DNA from: Chloromonas sp. AAM2
Lineage: Eukaryota; Chlorophyta; Chlorophyceae; Chlamydomonadales; Chlamydomonadaceae
Length of the DNA stretch: 64,000 bases
Assembly: GCA_004335635.1 (NCBI GenBank)
Contig: QAXH01005133.1
Coordinates: 1-64,000 of the forward strand
Direction of reading: 5' to 3'
Position 1 is the stretch's first letter; each line of letters starts with the position of its first letter. The notes beneath the pieces were generated by a model. It was given only the letters and a program-made list of their open reading frames with translations. It ran no database searches and was not told the origin of the DNA. Position numbers and translations under genes: made by a program. Of this stretch, positions 36,061 to 47,866 are shown one piece after another.

Positions 36061-39000
36061 ATGGCTCCTCCTGAAGAGAAAGAGCAAGTTTCCGCATTTG
36101 ACGACCTTGCCCCTCCACAGGTACGCTGACTGTTTTGCTGAGTGACCATGAGTCTTGCGAGCACGCAAACATGCTGCACAGACTGTGGCTGTGCATGCCG
36201 CCACAAGGTGCAGAAGTGGCTGCCATTTCAACTTCACCACCAGCATTAGCTTCTGAAGCCAATGTGCCAGGCCTGCTGTTGAGACTGCATTCAGGTGCAC
36301 CTGGGTTTCCCGCTGAGCCGCTCACTTGTCTTTTGGACTGTTTTCTTTCTTTTTCTGTAATTGCTGCTAAATATGCCAGCTTCAGCACATGACTTACTGT
36401 TCTGCTGCAGGGCCAGGCATCGTTGCCGCTGACGGATGCACAGGGGACAGCAGGCGAAATACAAGGGGAGCCTTGTACTGAAATGCAACGGGCACCCGCC
36501 CTCTCAGACCAGGTTGACGCCACATGCACCAGGCTTGACCGGCAAAGCGGCAGTACGCAAGAACCTGGCAGCAGCAATGTTTTTTTGGCCGACAAGGCAC
36601 AGCAGTTTGACGAGCAGCCACAGCTGCAAAAGGAGTGGCGTCAGGCTGGCGCAGTGACAGCAGATACCCAGGTCCTAGGCCAGGAAGCACTGCGGTCTGA
36701 TCAGGGGCAGCAAATGCCTCACGAGCGCATATCGCTGCAGCCTTGCTGGTCAATGCTGCCAGTCCAGGTGCAGGGCACACTGCAGCCGACTTCGCTGTTG
36801 GCCAACCAAGCTTCAACTGATGCACCTCAGCTGCACTTAACACAAGGCGTGCAGCTGCCAGGACATGGGACTCAGCTACACATTTTACAGACCAACTCAC
36901 AGCCAGTGCACGACGAGATTGTACCTCAGGCAGCAATGAGCAACCATGTGCAGGCGTTGCATGGGAGTCAGCTGCCTGAGGATCAGATTGTGCAGGAGGC
37001 AGGCTTTACAGCACGGGCAAGCTCTGACGCAGGGTCGTCTCAGGCACAGGCAGGCTCTGACCAGCAGCTGCCCGAGGGACAGGACATGCCTGCTGCAGCT
37101 AATGAAGAACTGGCTTTTGAGGCACAGCAGACTGATCAGCTGCCCAACCTGCAAGCTCAAGAAGGGGCGCAGCATTATCAGACACATGGCACAGGGCAAG
37201 GTATGGCTGCAGAGCAGCTCTACAGGGCCTCATCTCCATCCAGCCAGGATGTCAGTGCACGTAACACTCCCCAGGCCACGCAGGGGCTGTTGGCCAGGCA
37301 AACTAGCGAGCAGGTCCAGCAGCCTGTGTCGGTTTCAGCGGGCCAGGCGCCTGGACCATTGGAAAGGCCATCAGTACGGCGCAGTGTCTACAGCAGCATC
37401 CAGTCATTGGGGGCAAACGTGCACATCGCTTCACCGAGCTTGGGTCTAGTCAAGCATCGGTCAAAGAAGGTGAAAGTTTGGCAGGTGCAACAATGTTTGG
37501 CACTGTCATTCCTGTCAGCACTGTGTGTCCCTGCATGCACACTGATTGCCATGCGTTACATGAGTGCATGATGCCTCTGTGCATCATGCACCGCTGAAGC
37601 ATCAGTTGCGGGTAGCCCTCTGCTGCTTGTGGGCCCAGCATTTACGTGAAGGCCAGTTCTCAATCTGCAAGGAAAGTGATTTTGGTTGTCACGTATTGGG
37701 GCCAGGCATGCCCTGCACACCGTCCCATCAGCTGGTTATACATGTCTTATGTCGTTGCAAACGGCAAGCTTAAAATACAGGCCATTTGCAAACGTTTGCT
37801 TGTGTGCAGCATGCGACCATCGTTCTGAGTCCCAACCATTTGATCCACGTACCACGCACGTTTCTTCAAGAGCACTTTGTCGTCAGCGACATCCTGAAGA
37901 CTGGCCTGCGGGTGCAGGTGTGCTCACACGGGCTGGCTGGGCATCCGTCAGGCTGCATGCGCGCATGTGCTGTGGGGCTGTAAGCACTGGCACAGGTCTG
38001 TATGCTCGTACCCCTCTCTCCAGGATGAGCCACAAGCACGGTGCAGTCAGTCGTTCTGTAGTCCGCATTGCTGGTGCAGTTGGCTGTCCATGTCAGGTCA
38101 GCACATTGCAACTCTGCACATCGCATGCAGATTGACGCGGATGGCACCTTGGATCCCGATGTTGTGGAGACAACTGTTGCCAATTACCAGGCGAGTGTCA
38201 CAGAGGATGAGCATTGCATGTTGATGTGACTATGCCATTGTTGACATCGCACAGCGCGTGCTGTGCATCATGATGATTCCCGCCAAGCAACAGGATGCTC
38301 GCACCTCAGCTTACTCTTAGTATTTGTCCCGTGTTCCTCGCCCTTGCAGAACAAGAGCGGATATTCATACCATCGTCTTCTGGGCTTCAAACCTGTTTGC
38401 CGCAAGTAAGTGAAGTTTTTCACTCAAACAGCCCGAAACCGAACTGCAGGCTCAGCTTGGAGGGCAATGTCTAGGTGGCAACTATGACCTGCACGTCACA
38501 AGGGGCCAGAACAGTCCACATTTTCAAGCCAGGGTTGCCGTCGGTCAATACTGTCATGTTAAGCATTCGTGCTGAAGCACCAGCTAGGCAGTTTAAACGC
38601 TACGGCTCAGGCACTTGCATGTTCTGCTGCTCAAGCACCTCTCCACTTTGCATGGCACCTGCTCAGGTACCTGAATTGGCGGGTCATCGGGTGGCAGGCA
38701 GTGGATGCACGCACCGTTCGGCTCTGCATCAGTGCGCCGGTGCTCGACGCTGTTGCTGTGGACGAGGGGGCAGGCGGAGAGGCGGTCGCAGAACAGGCAG
38801 ACGACGACGTCCGCCCATCGAAGATTCAGAATCGTGGCGGTAGTGGCGGCAATTCTTCCATGCAAGACCTACGTACTTGTGGGACTGACACACCGGTCAA
38901 CCAGCTGGCTGGCAACAATGGCCTGGCTGGGGCCCCATCACAGAAGCTAGGCCAGTGGGAGGGGTCTGGGTGGGAGGCCCCTGGGCTACTGGCCTTGGGC

Positions 39001-40431
39001 GGTGCTATTGAGGCCAAGCCAGAGCACGTCCAAGGAAGCAAGGTGGACTTGTCGCTGGCAGCCAGCCAGGCTGGTTGCATGCTGCCTGTTCCATCCTGGC
39101 AAGGGCCGTCCAACACGCTCTACTGGGCTCCAGATGCGAATGCCAGTGGCACAGACGGTGCGGCGGGGCTACAACAGCTGCAGCCGCCACAGCAGAATGT
39201 TGCCCAGGGTCAACTGGACTGGTCACAGCAAGGCGTGGTGCAGGTGAACGCCCAGATGTTGCAGCAGTTGTTGGCTCAGCAGGGCCAAGCCACACTGGAG
39301 AAGGACCACAACCCTAGTGGTGTGCAATACATGTCTCACAGTGGACTGGCAGGGGAACAGCAGCTGCCACAGCCACAGCAGTCGCAACAGCTACAGCAGC
39401 CACAGCAGCTGCCACAGCTACAGCAGTCACAACAGCTGCAACAGGCGCAGCTCCAGCAGCTTCAGCAGCTGAAGCACCTGCAACAGCTGCTGCAGATGCA
39501 GCAGAATATTCTTGGACTGCAGCAGCAGCAGTCCCCACTGCTACCATCAATGGCATCGGACATTGCCCTGCCAGCGATTGGCACAGCCTACCTTGCCTCA
39601 GATATCAACGGTCAGCAAATCGTGGTTCTTAATACTGGCGATGGAGCGCTGGCACTGCCAATTGTTCAGCCACCACAGCAGCAGCCACAACAGCAACAGC
39701 CACAACAGCAAAGGCAGCAGCCGATTATGCTGCAGCCATCCAACCAACTGCAAATGCAACAGCTCCAGGCGGTCCAACAACTGCAGCCGGTCCAGCAGCT
39801 CCAGCCGGCCCAGCAGCAGCTGCAACAGGCGCCACAAGTGCAGCAGCAGCTACAACACATGCAGCAGCACCTGCAGCTGGCATCCCAGCCGCAGCCGCTG
39901 CATCAACCTCAGCACCTGCCACAGCTGCAGCAGGCACAGCAGATGCAACAACTCCAGCAGATGCATCAGGCACAGCAGATGCAGCAGATGCAACAGATGC
40001 AGCAACATGGTGCTTCTGGTGCAAGCATGGTGCTCTTCACTTTACCTGCCCAGCATTCACCTATGCTGCACCAACAGCAGCAGCCGCAGCAGCAAGCAGC
40101 AGTAGACCACAGTGGAGGCCTGAGTATGGGTGCAAACATGAATGTTTACGACTGGGCCCAGAATAAGGCCAGCATGCAGCTGCCACAGCAAGCTCAGGTG
40201 ATGTCTGGCCAGCAAAACACATTCATTCAAATGGGCGGTTTGGAAGGGCAATCCATTGCATGGAATGTTGGCAACACGGCCACGTTGAACACTCAGCAAC
40301 ATGCACAACACCCTCAAGGCCAGGTAATGCTGGGCCAGGTTCCCAGCCAAATGGTGCTCAATCAGTCCTCTGTCAGCTTGCAGGATCAGCAGGCAGTGAC
40401 CTTCCCTCCCACAGCCTTGCATCAGCCATAA
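36061..40431 (+). CDS. Large glutamine-rich protein of unknown family
   Basis: Six exons: 36061-36120, 36411-37469, 37810-37917, 38131-38190, 38350-38405 and 38667-40431 (TAA); all in phase, 1035 residues. Start chosen at ATCACCATGG, followed by an acidic MAPPEEKEQVSAFDDLAPPQ. Residues about 21-373 are Gln/Ala/Ser-rich and probably disordered. Residues about 374-480, encoded by four short exons, form the only ordered-looking core: HLIHVPRTFLQEHFVVSDIL, IDADGTLDPDVVETTVANYQ, NKSGYSYHRLLGFKPVC and YLNWRVIGWQAVDARTVRLC. From about 480 on the protein is again disordered, with a dense poly-Gln/Leu/Met section encoded by CAG and CAA (39355-40010). The intron 38191-38349 has a GC donor (GCGAGT). Gln-rich tails of this kind are typical of transcription cofactors, but that is only inference; the core matches no family I recognise. 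Confidence 0.8.
39355..40010 (+). repeat. CAG/CAA-rich low-complexity coding tract
   Basis: A dense run of CAG, CAA and CTGCAG-type codons encoding mostly Gln with Leu, Pro and Met inside the last exon of the Gln-rich gene. Antisense open frames here (for example 39314-39556, 39725-40024) are by-products of the repeat. Confidence 0.9.
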
Positions 40432-42256
40432 GCCATGGACACCTGCTTGTCCTGCATAAACCATGTTTCGATGGTATGCGCCCAGCGGTGCGTGCATGCA
40501 ATCTGCACATGTTATGTCATGTTAGCAAACCTGTGTGTGCCTGAATGGAACGCATCAGTCAGTCTTCTCATCATGCACTTCTGCCAAGTCCAGCATGCGC
40601 AAATGCCTGCAAGACTACAATTGGCAAACATTGGAATTGAAACCAAATGCCCGGACTTGCACTGATCTATTAGCAGTAGGCTAAGAGTGTTGAGCGCCGC
40701 CTTGCACTGTTGAGCGGGTATTCGGCACAAAACTGATGATAGCCGCTGCAACCTGCTTTACTATGTCTCTCACTTCTGCTAAGAATCGCATGCTCCTACT
40801 TCTACTAATGCACGTTTCTTCCTCTTCAACTGACCGTTTTTCCGGTTTTCAAGAGTCGCAATAGCCAAACTGTTCTGTGTGCTCGGACCCGTCATTAAGG
40901 CAACAGGCAGAGACTGTTCGACTCAATCCGTCGCGTATCACTTGCTACAGTGTTGGGCCTTTCTTTTATGGCTCAATCTCAGAAAGACTGTTCTAATGGC
41001 TCTGTTCTAATGGCTCAATATCAGAAAGAGACTGTTCTAACAGCTTGATGCGCCCAGCTAAGGAATGGATGTTTTAAATGGCGGGTTCCTGATGGCAGCT
41101 CTACAACGATGAGTTGCATGTGCCCTTGTGCATGTTGTGGGATGTGGGTACTGAAGCTAGTGCATGTTCTGGCCCCCTTGGCATGGGGAACTGAGGATGG
41201 CATGCAATTGTTTGCACCATGCAGCACAAACCGTCGGCGTGTGTGCGTTCCAAGGAGCAGTTGTACGCACCTTGCACTGGTTGGCTTTACTGAAGAGGAG
41301 CTTGCATGATTAGGGGGTTGCAAAAGCGTAAACATGGTGGTGCTTGGATTGCGACACTCGTTGTTGAAGTGGTGTGTCTGCACTGGCTTTATTAGAAGGT
41401 TGTTGGCTCATCTCCTCGCTTAATTGTTCCCTTATGTCTGCCCAGAGAATTAGTCCCAGATTTCCAAGCATGGGTCAACTAGGCCGCACACAATTGCTAT
41501 GCATATGTGATGTCACCAGACAGATGGTGGCAAAGTGCTAGCAGTTAGTAGTGCCGAATGATACATCTGCAAGAAATTTCTCTGCTCGAACTTGTGCTTC
41601 TGCACCTGCTGATCATCTGTCCACATGGTTGGACGGTACACGAGATGGACTGGGTTAGACGTGCGTGAGAGTTCCCTGCCCTACCTTGTGCTTCTTGTGA
41701 TGCTACTTGAGCGGGCTTGGTTCTCTCTAATTGCGTGCATCGACAAAGAGAGATGGTTCGAGTCCATTAACTCATCTGCTGGCTATCAGAGCTTGCAGGC
41801 ATCAGAAGGACGAAATGGCTTGTCAGGGCAGAAAGCAGGTTTCAAACTGTTTTCACAGCGAGTTGAGCTTTTGAGTGGGACCTTTTTGAGGGCACGTGTG
41901 GGCCAGCGTGGAGGATGCTGTCGGAAGCTATGATGCTTGGGATCCTTCAGGGTGCTTTAGTCATGACGGTGGACAGAAAACGGCAAAGCTTCCTGGGGTG
42001 CATTATGACGTGCCAAAAATTCAGGCTTCGGACGTGATACATACTACTGCAGAATCATGACCCTGATGCGTGTTTGCAGTTGGCAAGCCGGTGTGAGTGA
42101 TGCAGGTTGGACGACCTTGGTTTGGAAGGAAAACGGCCATGACCAGTTCCCAGGCTGCATGGGTTGACCACTGGCACTAGGGCATTGCTTAGGAAGGGCT
42201 CACGGATATGCACATGCATATCACCGGTCGCATGGTTGGGATGCACTAAGCCTTAC

Positions 42257-42298
42257 AAGGAGGGAGTGCACACCACGAAGCACGTCCAACGCAAACAT
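42257..42298. repeat. Dispersed repeat copy (GCACGTCCAACGCAA type)
   Basis: Second copy of the sequence at 23645-23685, same orientation, with a few differences. Confidence 0.8.
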
Positions 42299-42774
42299 CA
42301 ACCATTTGCGCAAATTGTAGAATTTTCTCTTAGTAAAGGGGAGTCCGTGTGAGCACGGGGTGGTGAGGCCCTTGTGGCCGAGTCGGGTTTCTTTGTGTCC
42401 TTACATGCGGACTGGATGTCACACGGACTGCATGTTGCTAGATCCTTGAAAGCGTGGGACACTGGACCATGCAGAGTTTCAACTAGATACCAGGTTGCCT
42501 CAATGCTGCCTGGTTTTCATTGGCTTAAACGGGCTGACAATTGGCGCTACGACTGTCGGCTTGCGGGATTTGACCTGTTTTTCCTCTGCATGCGCGCCGT
42601 GCTGGAGTTCTTGGTTTGCCCCTGCAGTTTGCCACAATGCAGCGTGGATGCAAACGGTTCAGTGTTTCCAGAGCTAGGTTGCTTGTTTGTGTTGCTGCAA
42701 TTGGACAGCATGAGACTGCTGAGAAGGGCAAGCGCCACCATGTTTACGGCATGGGTCGCAAACTAAAGAAGAAA

Positions 42775-42798
42775 GGTTGCCAGTTCTGGGACACTTCC
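42775..42798 (+). repeat. Dispersed repeat, GTTTGCCAGTTCTGGGAC family
   Basis: Reads GGTTGCCAGTTCTGGGACAC, a short copy of the family seen at 33936, 47014, 47867 and 48691. On the minus strand just beyond it is a protein-like segment (GFKHDIARLNRAVQKLAQVL) that may be element-encoded. Confidence 0.75.
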
Positions 42799-44533
42799 AT
42801 TTGTTGTAGTGTAAAAAATCTCTTAGGACCTGAGCCAGCTTCTGCACAGCTCGGTTCAGCCTGGCGATGTCGTGTTTGAAACCGTGTGCCAATTGTGTGC
42901 CAACAGTATGGTCCATGGCCCCAGATGTACTTTTTAGCTTTCGGTCCTTGCACAGTTTGGCTGTAATGTGTGTAAAGTTGCGCAAGCTCAGCCTCTGGCT
43001 GGCGGGGCTGTGCGCTAAACGTAATTTACTCACACCCATCCTGCACACGTTTAAAAGCCTCAGACAGGGTTGAAAGGGTAAGAGTAGAGACGCTGGGAGA
43101 CGTGACTTTGCAAGCATGGCCAGACCCTGTCCATCTCCCAGGCGCTGTCCTCTATCCTCAGCTTTTACGCCAAGTACATCAACCTTGCTGGTCGAGTGCA
43201 GACGAGTTCCTGCAATGACCAGGCCAGTGAAACTTGGCCCCCACAGGCCAGTGAAACATGCATAAATTGCAGAAGTGGTGCATAAATGTCAATTCACAGG
43301 TGGAGCTGGTGATAGATAGCTGGTGTGCTGCAGGCAAGCAAACTTATACGCTCAAAACTTTCCCTGGTCGCCGAGTAGCCAGGCGGTTCAGGAGTCCAGG
43401 CGGTTTACTGCACTGGCCTGTGTGTGTGGTCTGCTTTTGACATGACAATACTTCAGCCGCTGCTTCACAGGAGCGTACACGCGTTGGCAAAGACTACCAG
43501 GGATAGAGGCCCAGAGGTGCAGAGTTGGTAACAACGCAAACTGTTGAGGGCTCTCTGAATCGCATTTACACGGTCTGCTAGCCTGGTGTAACCTCGCTGA
43601 CTTTGACATCCTTGCATTAACAGACTGTCAGGCCAGCATTTAGACCAGCAAAACAGCATTGACAACGCCATCGTTCTCTGGGTTGTTCGTGACCTGCGGG
43701 TATGGCATGGAAGCACACTTCAGGTCAGAATGCACACTATGGTGGTTAACATTTATGTTTGCCACTTTTGCAACAGAAAAATTTTCGTTGGCAACGGGGT
43801 TACTGAGATTGCTGCCATTTCAACGAAAACCCAACAAGAACTTAGTAGCTGTACGGACACATATTGCCTGGAACGTGTCGGGCGCTTGAAACTCTTGCAG
43901 ACACGGCCGTAAGGTTGAGAATTAATTCAAAACCCGTACTTGGTTAGCCCATGCACGGCACCTCAGGGGCGCGAAAAGCAGTCAAAACGCACTACAGTTC
44001 ATGTTCAAGCAGCCACAGAAGACGGCATTGGCAGAGCTGCAGCCGTTCGCGAGTTCGTCCAGGTCCATCGGAACATTGCATGCATGGTTTGGACCCTGTA
44101 GCTGCGGCAGCCATGCACTGCACTACTACACGCTCAGTTGCACTATGGCGCTGGCTCTCGCGTAGGTGCAGGCTGTAGGAAGATCGCTGTTTGCCAAGAA
44201 TGGGCACTTCCATGTGAAAACAGTTCTCGAGAATGGCAGAGAATGAACACAAGCGCGCGGGGCTCTCGTTATATTTCGTAGAGTTGCAGCACTACGCCGA
44301 GCCGCGTGAGCTGAGAGTGCCCCACCCACCCACAAAGACCTGACCACTTTTGGTCAAAACTTCAAATTAGAAACGACATGTGGCAAACATGATTGTTAAC
44401 AGCTGTACCAGCAAACTTAAACACATCAGCTGCACATTGTACACATTCTAGTGGGTCCTGTGGCAGACAGGAGACCTAAGCTATGTTCTCCAAGCACATG
44501 TCCGTGTAGTGAGCAAGGTGGCCCATCATAAAA

Positions 44534-46456
44534 TCACAACAAGAAGTTCCGGTTGTGCCAGATGGGTTCAGGATGCGGCTGCCAGGGAATGAATTGCCCA
44601 TCAGCCAGTTCGAACACGGCCTGCCTAGTTCTCCAAGGCACACTTGGTGAAACACGCAACTCCTGTGCCTCGCACACAGATATCTATCCATCACATCGCC
44701 ATGCGCATGGCCAAGGGCACACACCTGAGCGTACTTGCCCCACACGACCTTGCCTCCCGGAGTCACCAGGCCCAACTCGCTCACGTTCACCTCAATGATC
44801 GTACCCTTGGTGACCACGCCGAGCTGAGTGTACATCTGCATCCATCAAGCAGAAAACATGCCAGCAGTTTCAGCATGGGTAAGTCACATGAATGGACAAC
44901 AAGCAGCAGGCCCCAACCAGTGGGCAGATTCAAGGGCAGCCAAGGATTGGATGTGCGCAAGCTGTGAGGGGTTTCGAGTCCAACGCGTCTGCGTAAGGAA
45001 CATACGGTGCTATCTCGTGCGCTGTTAAACAACAGTCATGGCAAAGGGCTGAGCACTGGTCAGCCACTACGCAGGCACCATGCATGTCTAATACACTGTG
45101 CAGATGGTATGGATGGGCTGGAATATTTCCCACCTGCCCATTAGGGTTTTTCTTGATGCCAATGATGTTCAGGCAGAAGGTTGCCTTGAGCTCGGGGTGT
45201 GTCACGTGGGCCTTGGTGAGGCGCAGGCCGGTGGGCCGGATGAATCGCTCGTACTTGGGAGGCTTACGGGTGAAGGCTGGGCCCACAAAGGTCATCTGCA
45301 GCAACAAGTGGCAGCCACGCACATGAGGTCAGGAAAAGGCCTATGTCGTAAGCAAGAATCCATGGCCGGCACTGATGTTGAACTGCACAATGCAAGCCGT
45401 CCTAGCCCCCACCAACTGGCAAATCGTGGGTGGCTGCAGATTCCAGACTTTGCGCTTGGGCTCTTCAGGAAACGCTGTGAAGCCTGTCCTGTCAGTGTCA
45501 TAGCGTGGCGAACAAGAAGCAACCACAAACGTATCCATCAACCTTATCCTTTACTACAAACAAGTCACCAAACAAACATGTTGCCTCAGCAGCCCGCCAG
45601 CCCAGCTCATCCACAGGCTGTTCACATACCTTTGTGATCATGCGCTTCCATGACTTCTTCATACGCTTGCCCGTTTTGAGCACCTTGAACATCTCATCTT
45701 CAGCCATGGGCCGAACCTTGGGCAAAGGCACCTCCCACTTGCCAGCCTTTTCTTTTCGTTTCTGCTTGATGGTGTTGCTCAGCACCTTGGCACGATCCAC
45801 CTATACAGTCAGACACCATAGCAACAACATGCATGCTTTTCTCCTACCATACTCGCAGCACCATGCCAAGTACCGCTGGGCCAATGCAGCTATGCCAGCG
45901 GCACTGGTTGGTTAGCACTGTAACCCAAGAAATGGATTGAAGCAGAGCCAGCAAAGCAAAGCACACCATCTCAGTGCCAAGGACCAATGTCAGAGGCGCC
46001 CGTTTGTTGCTGGAGGGCGGTGGCCTGCAAGGTAAGAATGCATATGCAGCAGGCAGAGACTGGACTGGTGCTAGAATTGATGACTGACCTGTTCACGCTC
46101 CAGCAGGTACGCTGGAAGTGCGTTTTCAGGTGCCCCGTCGTCGGCCTTGCGCTTGTTGTCTTTTTCTTCATGCATGGCAATGGTTTTCTTCATTTGGGCC
46201 TTCTCTGCATGCCGCTTCTTGGCAAACATGATGCCCTTCAAGCCGATGGCCTTGCGGGCAAAAGCTGCGCGCTTGTGCACTTCACGCGCCGACTTCTTGC
46301 GTTTCCGCTCCTCATGGTCAAATTTTCTCCCTGCAAGATGGCACGGTGGGGGACTGTAAGCAACTAGGGTCACGCTCCTGCCTGCTGCACCTCTATTCCG
46401 TGTATATACCCACCATGAAGACGGATACTCCGCTCGATATGCTCGTTCTGTGGCAT
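44534..46456 (-). CDS. NSA2: Ribosome biogenesis protein NSA2 (TINP1), with an unusual C-terminal exon
   Basis: Exons: 46414-46456, 46089-46330, 45630-45800, 45134-45295, 44725-44835 and, tentatively, 44534-44620 (TGA); 271 residues (yeast/human about 260). The protein begins [15 protein letters not shown] and continues with [115 protein letters not shown] and [20 protein letters not shown], all highly conserved. NSA2 joins pre-60S particles in the nucleolus and is needed for 27S/ITS2 processing; the ribosomal protein eS8-like fold is in the C-terminal half. The usual ending after GKYAQ (VTN-P-DGC-NAVLLV) was not found. The best in-phase exon instead encodes [20 protein letters not shown] and a short tail, which is not NSA2-like. 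The first five exons are very secure; the last is doubtful. Confidence 0.93.
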
Positions 46457-47013
46457 GGCTGCTAATCACAGCGGCGATAGCGTAGTGGGCGCGAGCTAAC
46501 TTGGCGTGCACGAGGTGAGGAGACCAAAAGGCTGCTGGAGAGAGAAACTACTCAGACGGCCTGCTAAATAAGCTGCGCTGCTACCGCACGGCTTGCAAAA
46601 GGAGCGAATTTCTCCCAGCACGCAGCGCTTTCGCCGGCGCGGAACAAGTAACGTTCACAAGTCTGTTGATGACGGTTGAAAGGTGCCGCCATAGAAGGCT
46701 TTGTGGACACGCCAGAAACCCGGCATGCACGGTCCGTCATGAGTGGAGAAGCAGTGACAAGGTCATGCCAATGGACCATCATGCTATCAAGACCAGCTGA
46801 GTGATGCAAGAGCTGGGCAGAACTCGGGTGGGCAAGAAAAGTGACCCAAACTGCCACCTGAATGATGGCGATATATAACGTTGTCTCTAGCAGCAGGAGT
46901 AAGCACTAGTAGCAGCAGACAGCAGTAGCCATAGATGGAGTTTCCCAAATCTGGACTGCCCCTGTCATAGCAAGGCTGATTGCACACGTCGAACAACATT
47001 AACAACAAAAAAC

Positions 47014-47064
47014 GTTTGCCAGTGTTGGGACAATTCCTGGGACTGGCATTAAAACCGGTGTCCA
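47014..47064 (+). repeat. Dispersed repeat abutting the polymerase fragment
   Basis: GTTTGCCAGTGTTGGGACAA followed by TTCCTGGGACTGGCATTAAA. It matches 47867-47914 in inverted orientation and 33936-33988 directly. Similarity to polymerase B stops where this repeat begins. Confidence 0.85.
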
Positions 47065-47530
47065 CCATAGAAACGCCACCCCTGATGCCCCTCTCATGCA
47101 TGTCCTCGTCCGTCAGCAGTTGCAGCTTTTGTCCTGTCATCTTGAGCATGGCATCAAATCCTAGGCCAGGCAGGCTGACGTATCCTAGGGGATCCAGTTT
47201 GAAATGCTCCATGCTCCAATCCCTGAAGCTTTCAAACACATCTGCTAGCAGAAGCACATCGGTCTGCATATATGCTTCCATGTACTCTTGCATTGTTTTG
47301 CAACCAAACGCCTGCCATGTGCATTGTGCACGAGTGTACTCTGTGTCTGAGATGCCTGAATGAGTCAGGGTCGAGTAGAAGTCCTGTGTAGACGGCAACT
47401 GGCTGTAGTCTAGCTTGTCCATGCCATCAAACCACTCGTAGGGAAACACTCCCTTCTGCGCGACCAATCCCAACATGTGCTTCCTGGTGAATGCAAACTT
47501 GTGCATGCCATGCCCTTTGAGCAGCCCCAT
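47060..47530 (-). pseudogene. Fragment of a Polinton/Maverick-type protein-primed DNA polymerase B
   Basis: The minus-strand frame from 47530 reads KGVFPYEWFDGMDKLDYSQL, DFYSTLTHSGISDTEY, WQAFGCKTMQEYMEAYMQTD followed by VLLLADVFESFR, LDPLGYVSLPGLGFDAMLKM and ERGIRGGVSM. This order is typical of polymerase B from Polintons/Mavericks, adintoviruses and relatives: end of the 3'-5' exonuclease domain (Exo III Tyr-x3-Asp in YMQTD) leading into the palm. The similarity ends near 47062 at a dispersed repeat, so the palm and thumb catalytic motifs are missing. Upstream of 47530 the frame stays open for about 20 more codons (KRLCLLLRYKMG). It is a truncated relic, with no partner capsid, ATPase or integrase gene seen nearby. 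Confidence 0.85.
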
Positions 47531-47866
47531 TTTGTATCTCAGCAGTAAGCAAAGACGCTTTGAAAGGTTGAGTTTAGACAGGGTTGTAACATGTCAGTGT
47601 GTGTAGCCACGCTGTCCCAGCACATTGGAACAGTGTAGACCGAGAGCTTTGTTGGCTGCTTCAGTTGTCACGTGTACAGTTGTCGCCTGTGATTTTTCTG
47701 TCCCAGACACGGCATCACAAGCATGTATCCCAATATCATGACAGTGAACCAGACCGTCTACCAACACACACACATCAGCGTGGATAGATCGGTGGACAGA
47801 CGACCCAGCCCAATCATACACGACAACACTGGAACCATCACACGGCCAAATACACACACCACAAAC

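Larger units (their letters stand above)
40432..44533. other. Convergent intergenic region with repeat scraps
   Basis: Four kilobases between the stop of the Gln-rich gene and the stop of NSA2. It contains a short imperfect repeat of TCTGTTCTAATGGCT (about 40985-41040), the second copy of the 23645 repeat (42257-42298), a copy of the GTTTGCCAGTTCTGGGAC repeat (42775-42798), and two short protein-like pieces at about 42780-42960 (minus) and 43118-43207 (plus). No intact gene was recognised. Confidence 0.5.

Noticed and set aside
39314..40024. Long antisense open frames (Ala/Val- and Cys/Trp-rich)
   Set aside because: They are the complement of the CAG/CAA tract in the Gln-rich gene and have no gene structure.
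41752..41768. Perfect T-arm-like GATGGTTCGAGTCCATT
   Set aside because: No matching acceptor stem or D-arm upstream; the T-arm alone is not a tRNA.
47060..47530. Intact functional polymerase gene
   Set aside because: Only the exonuclease-to-palm part is present; similarity stops at a dispersed repeat and catalytic palm motifs are missing.
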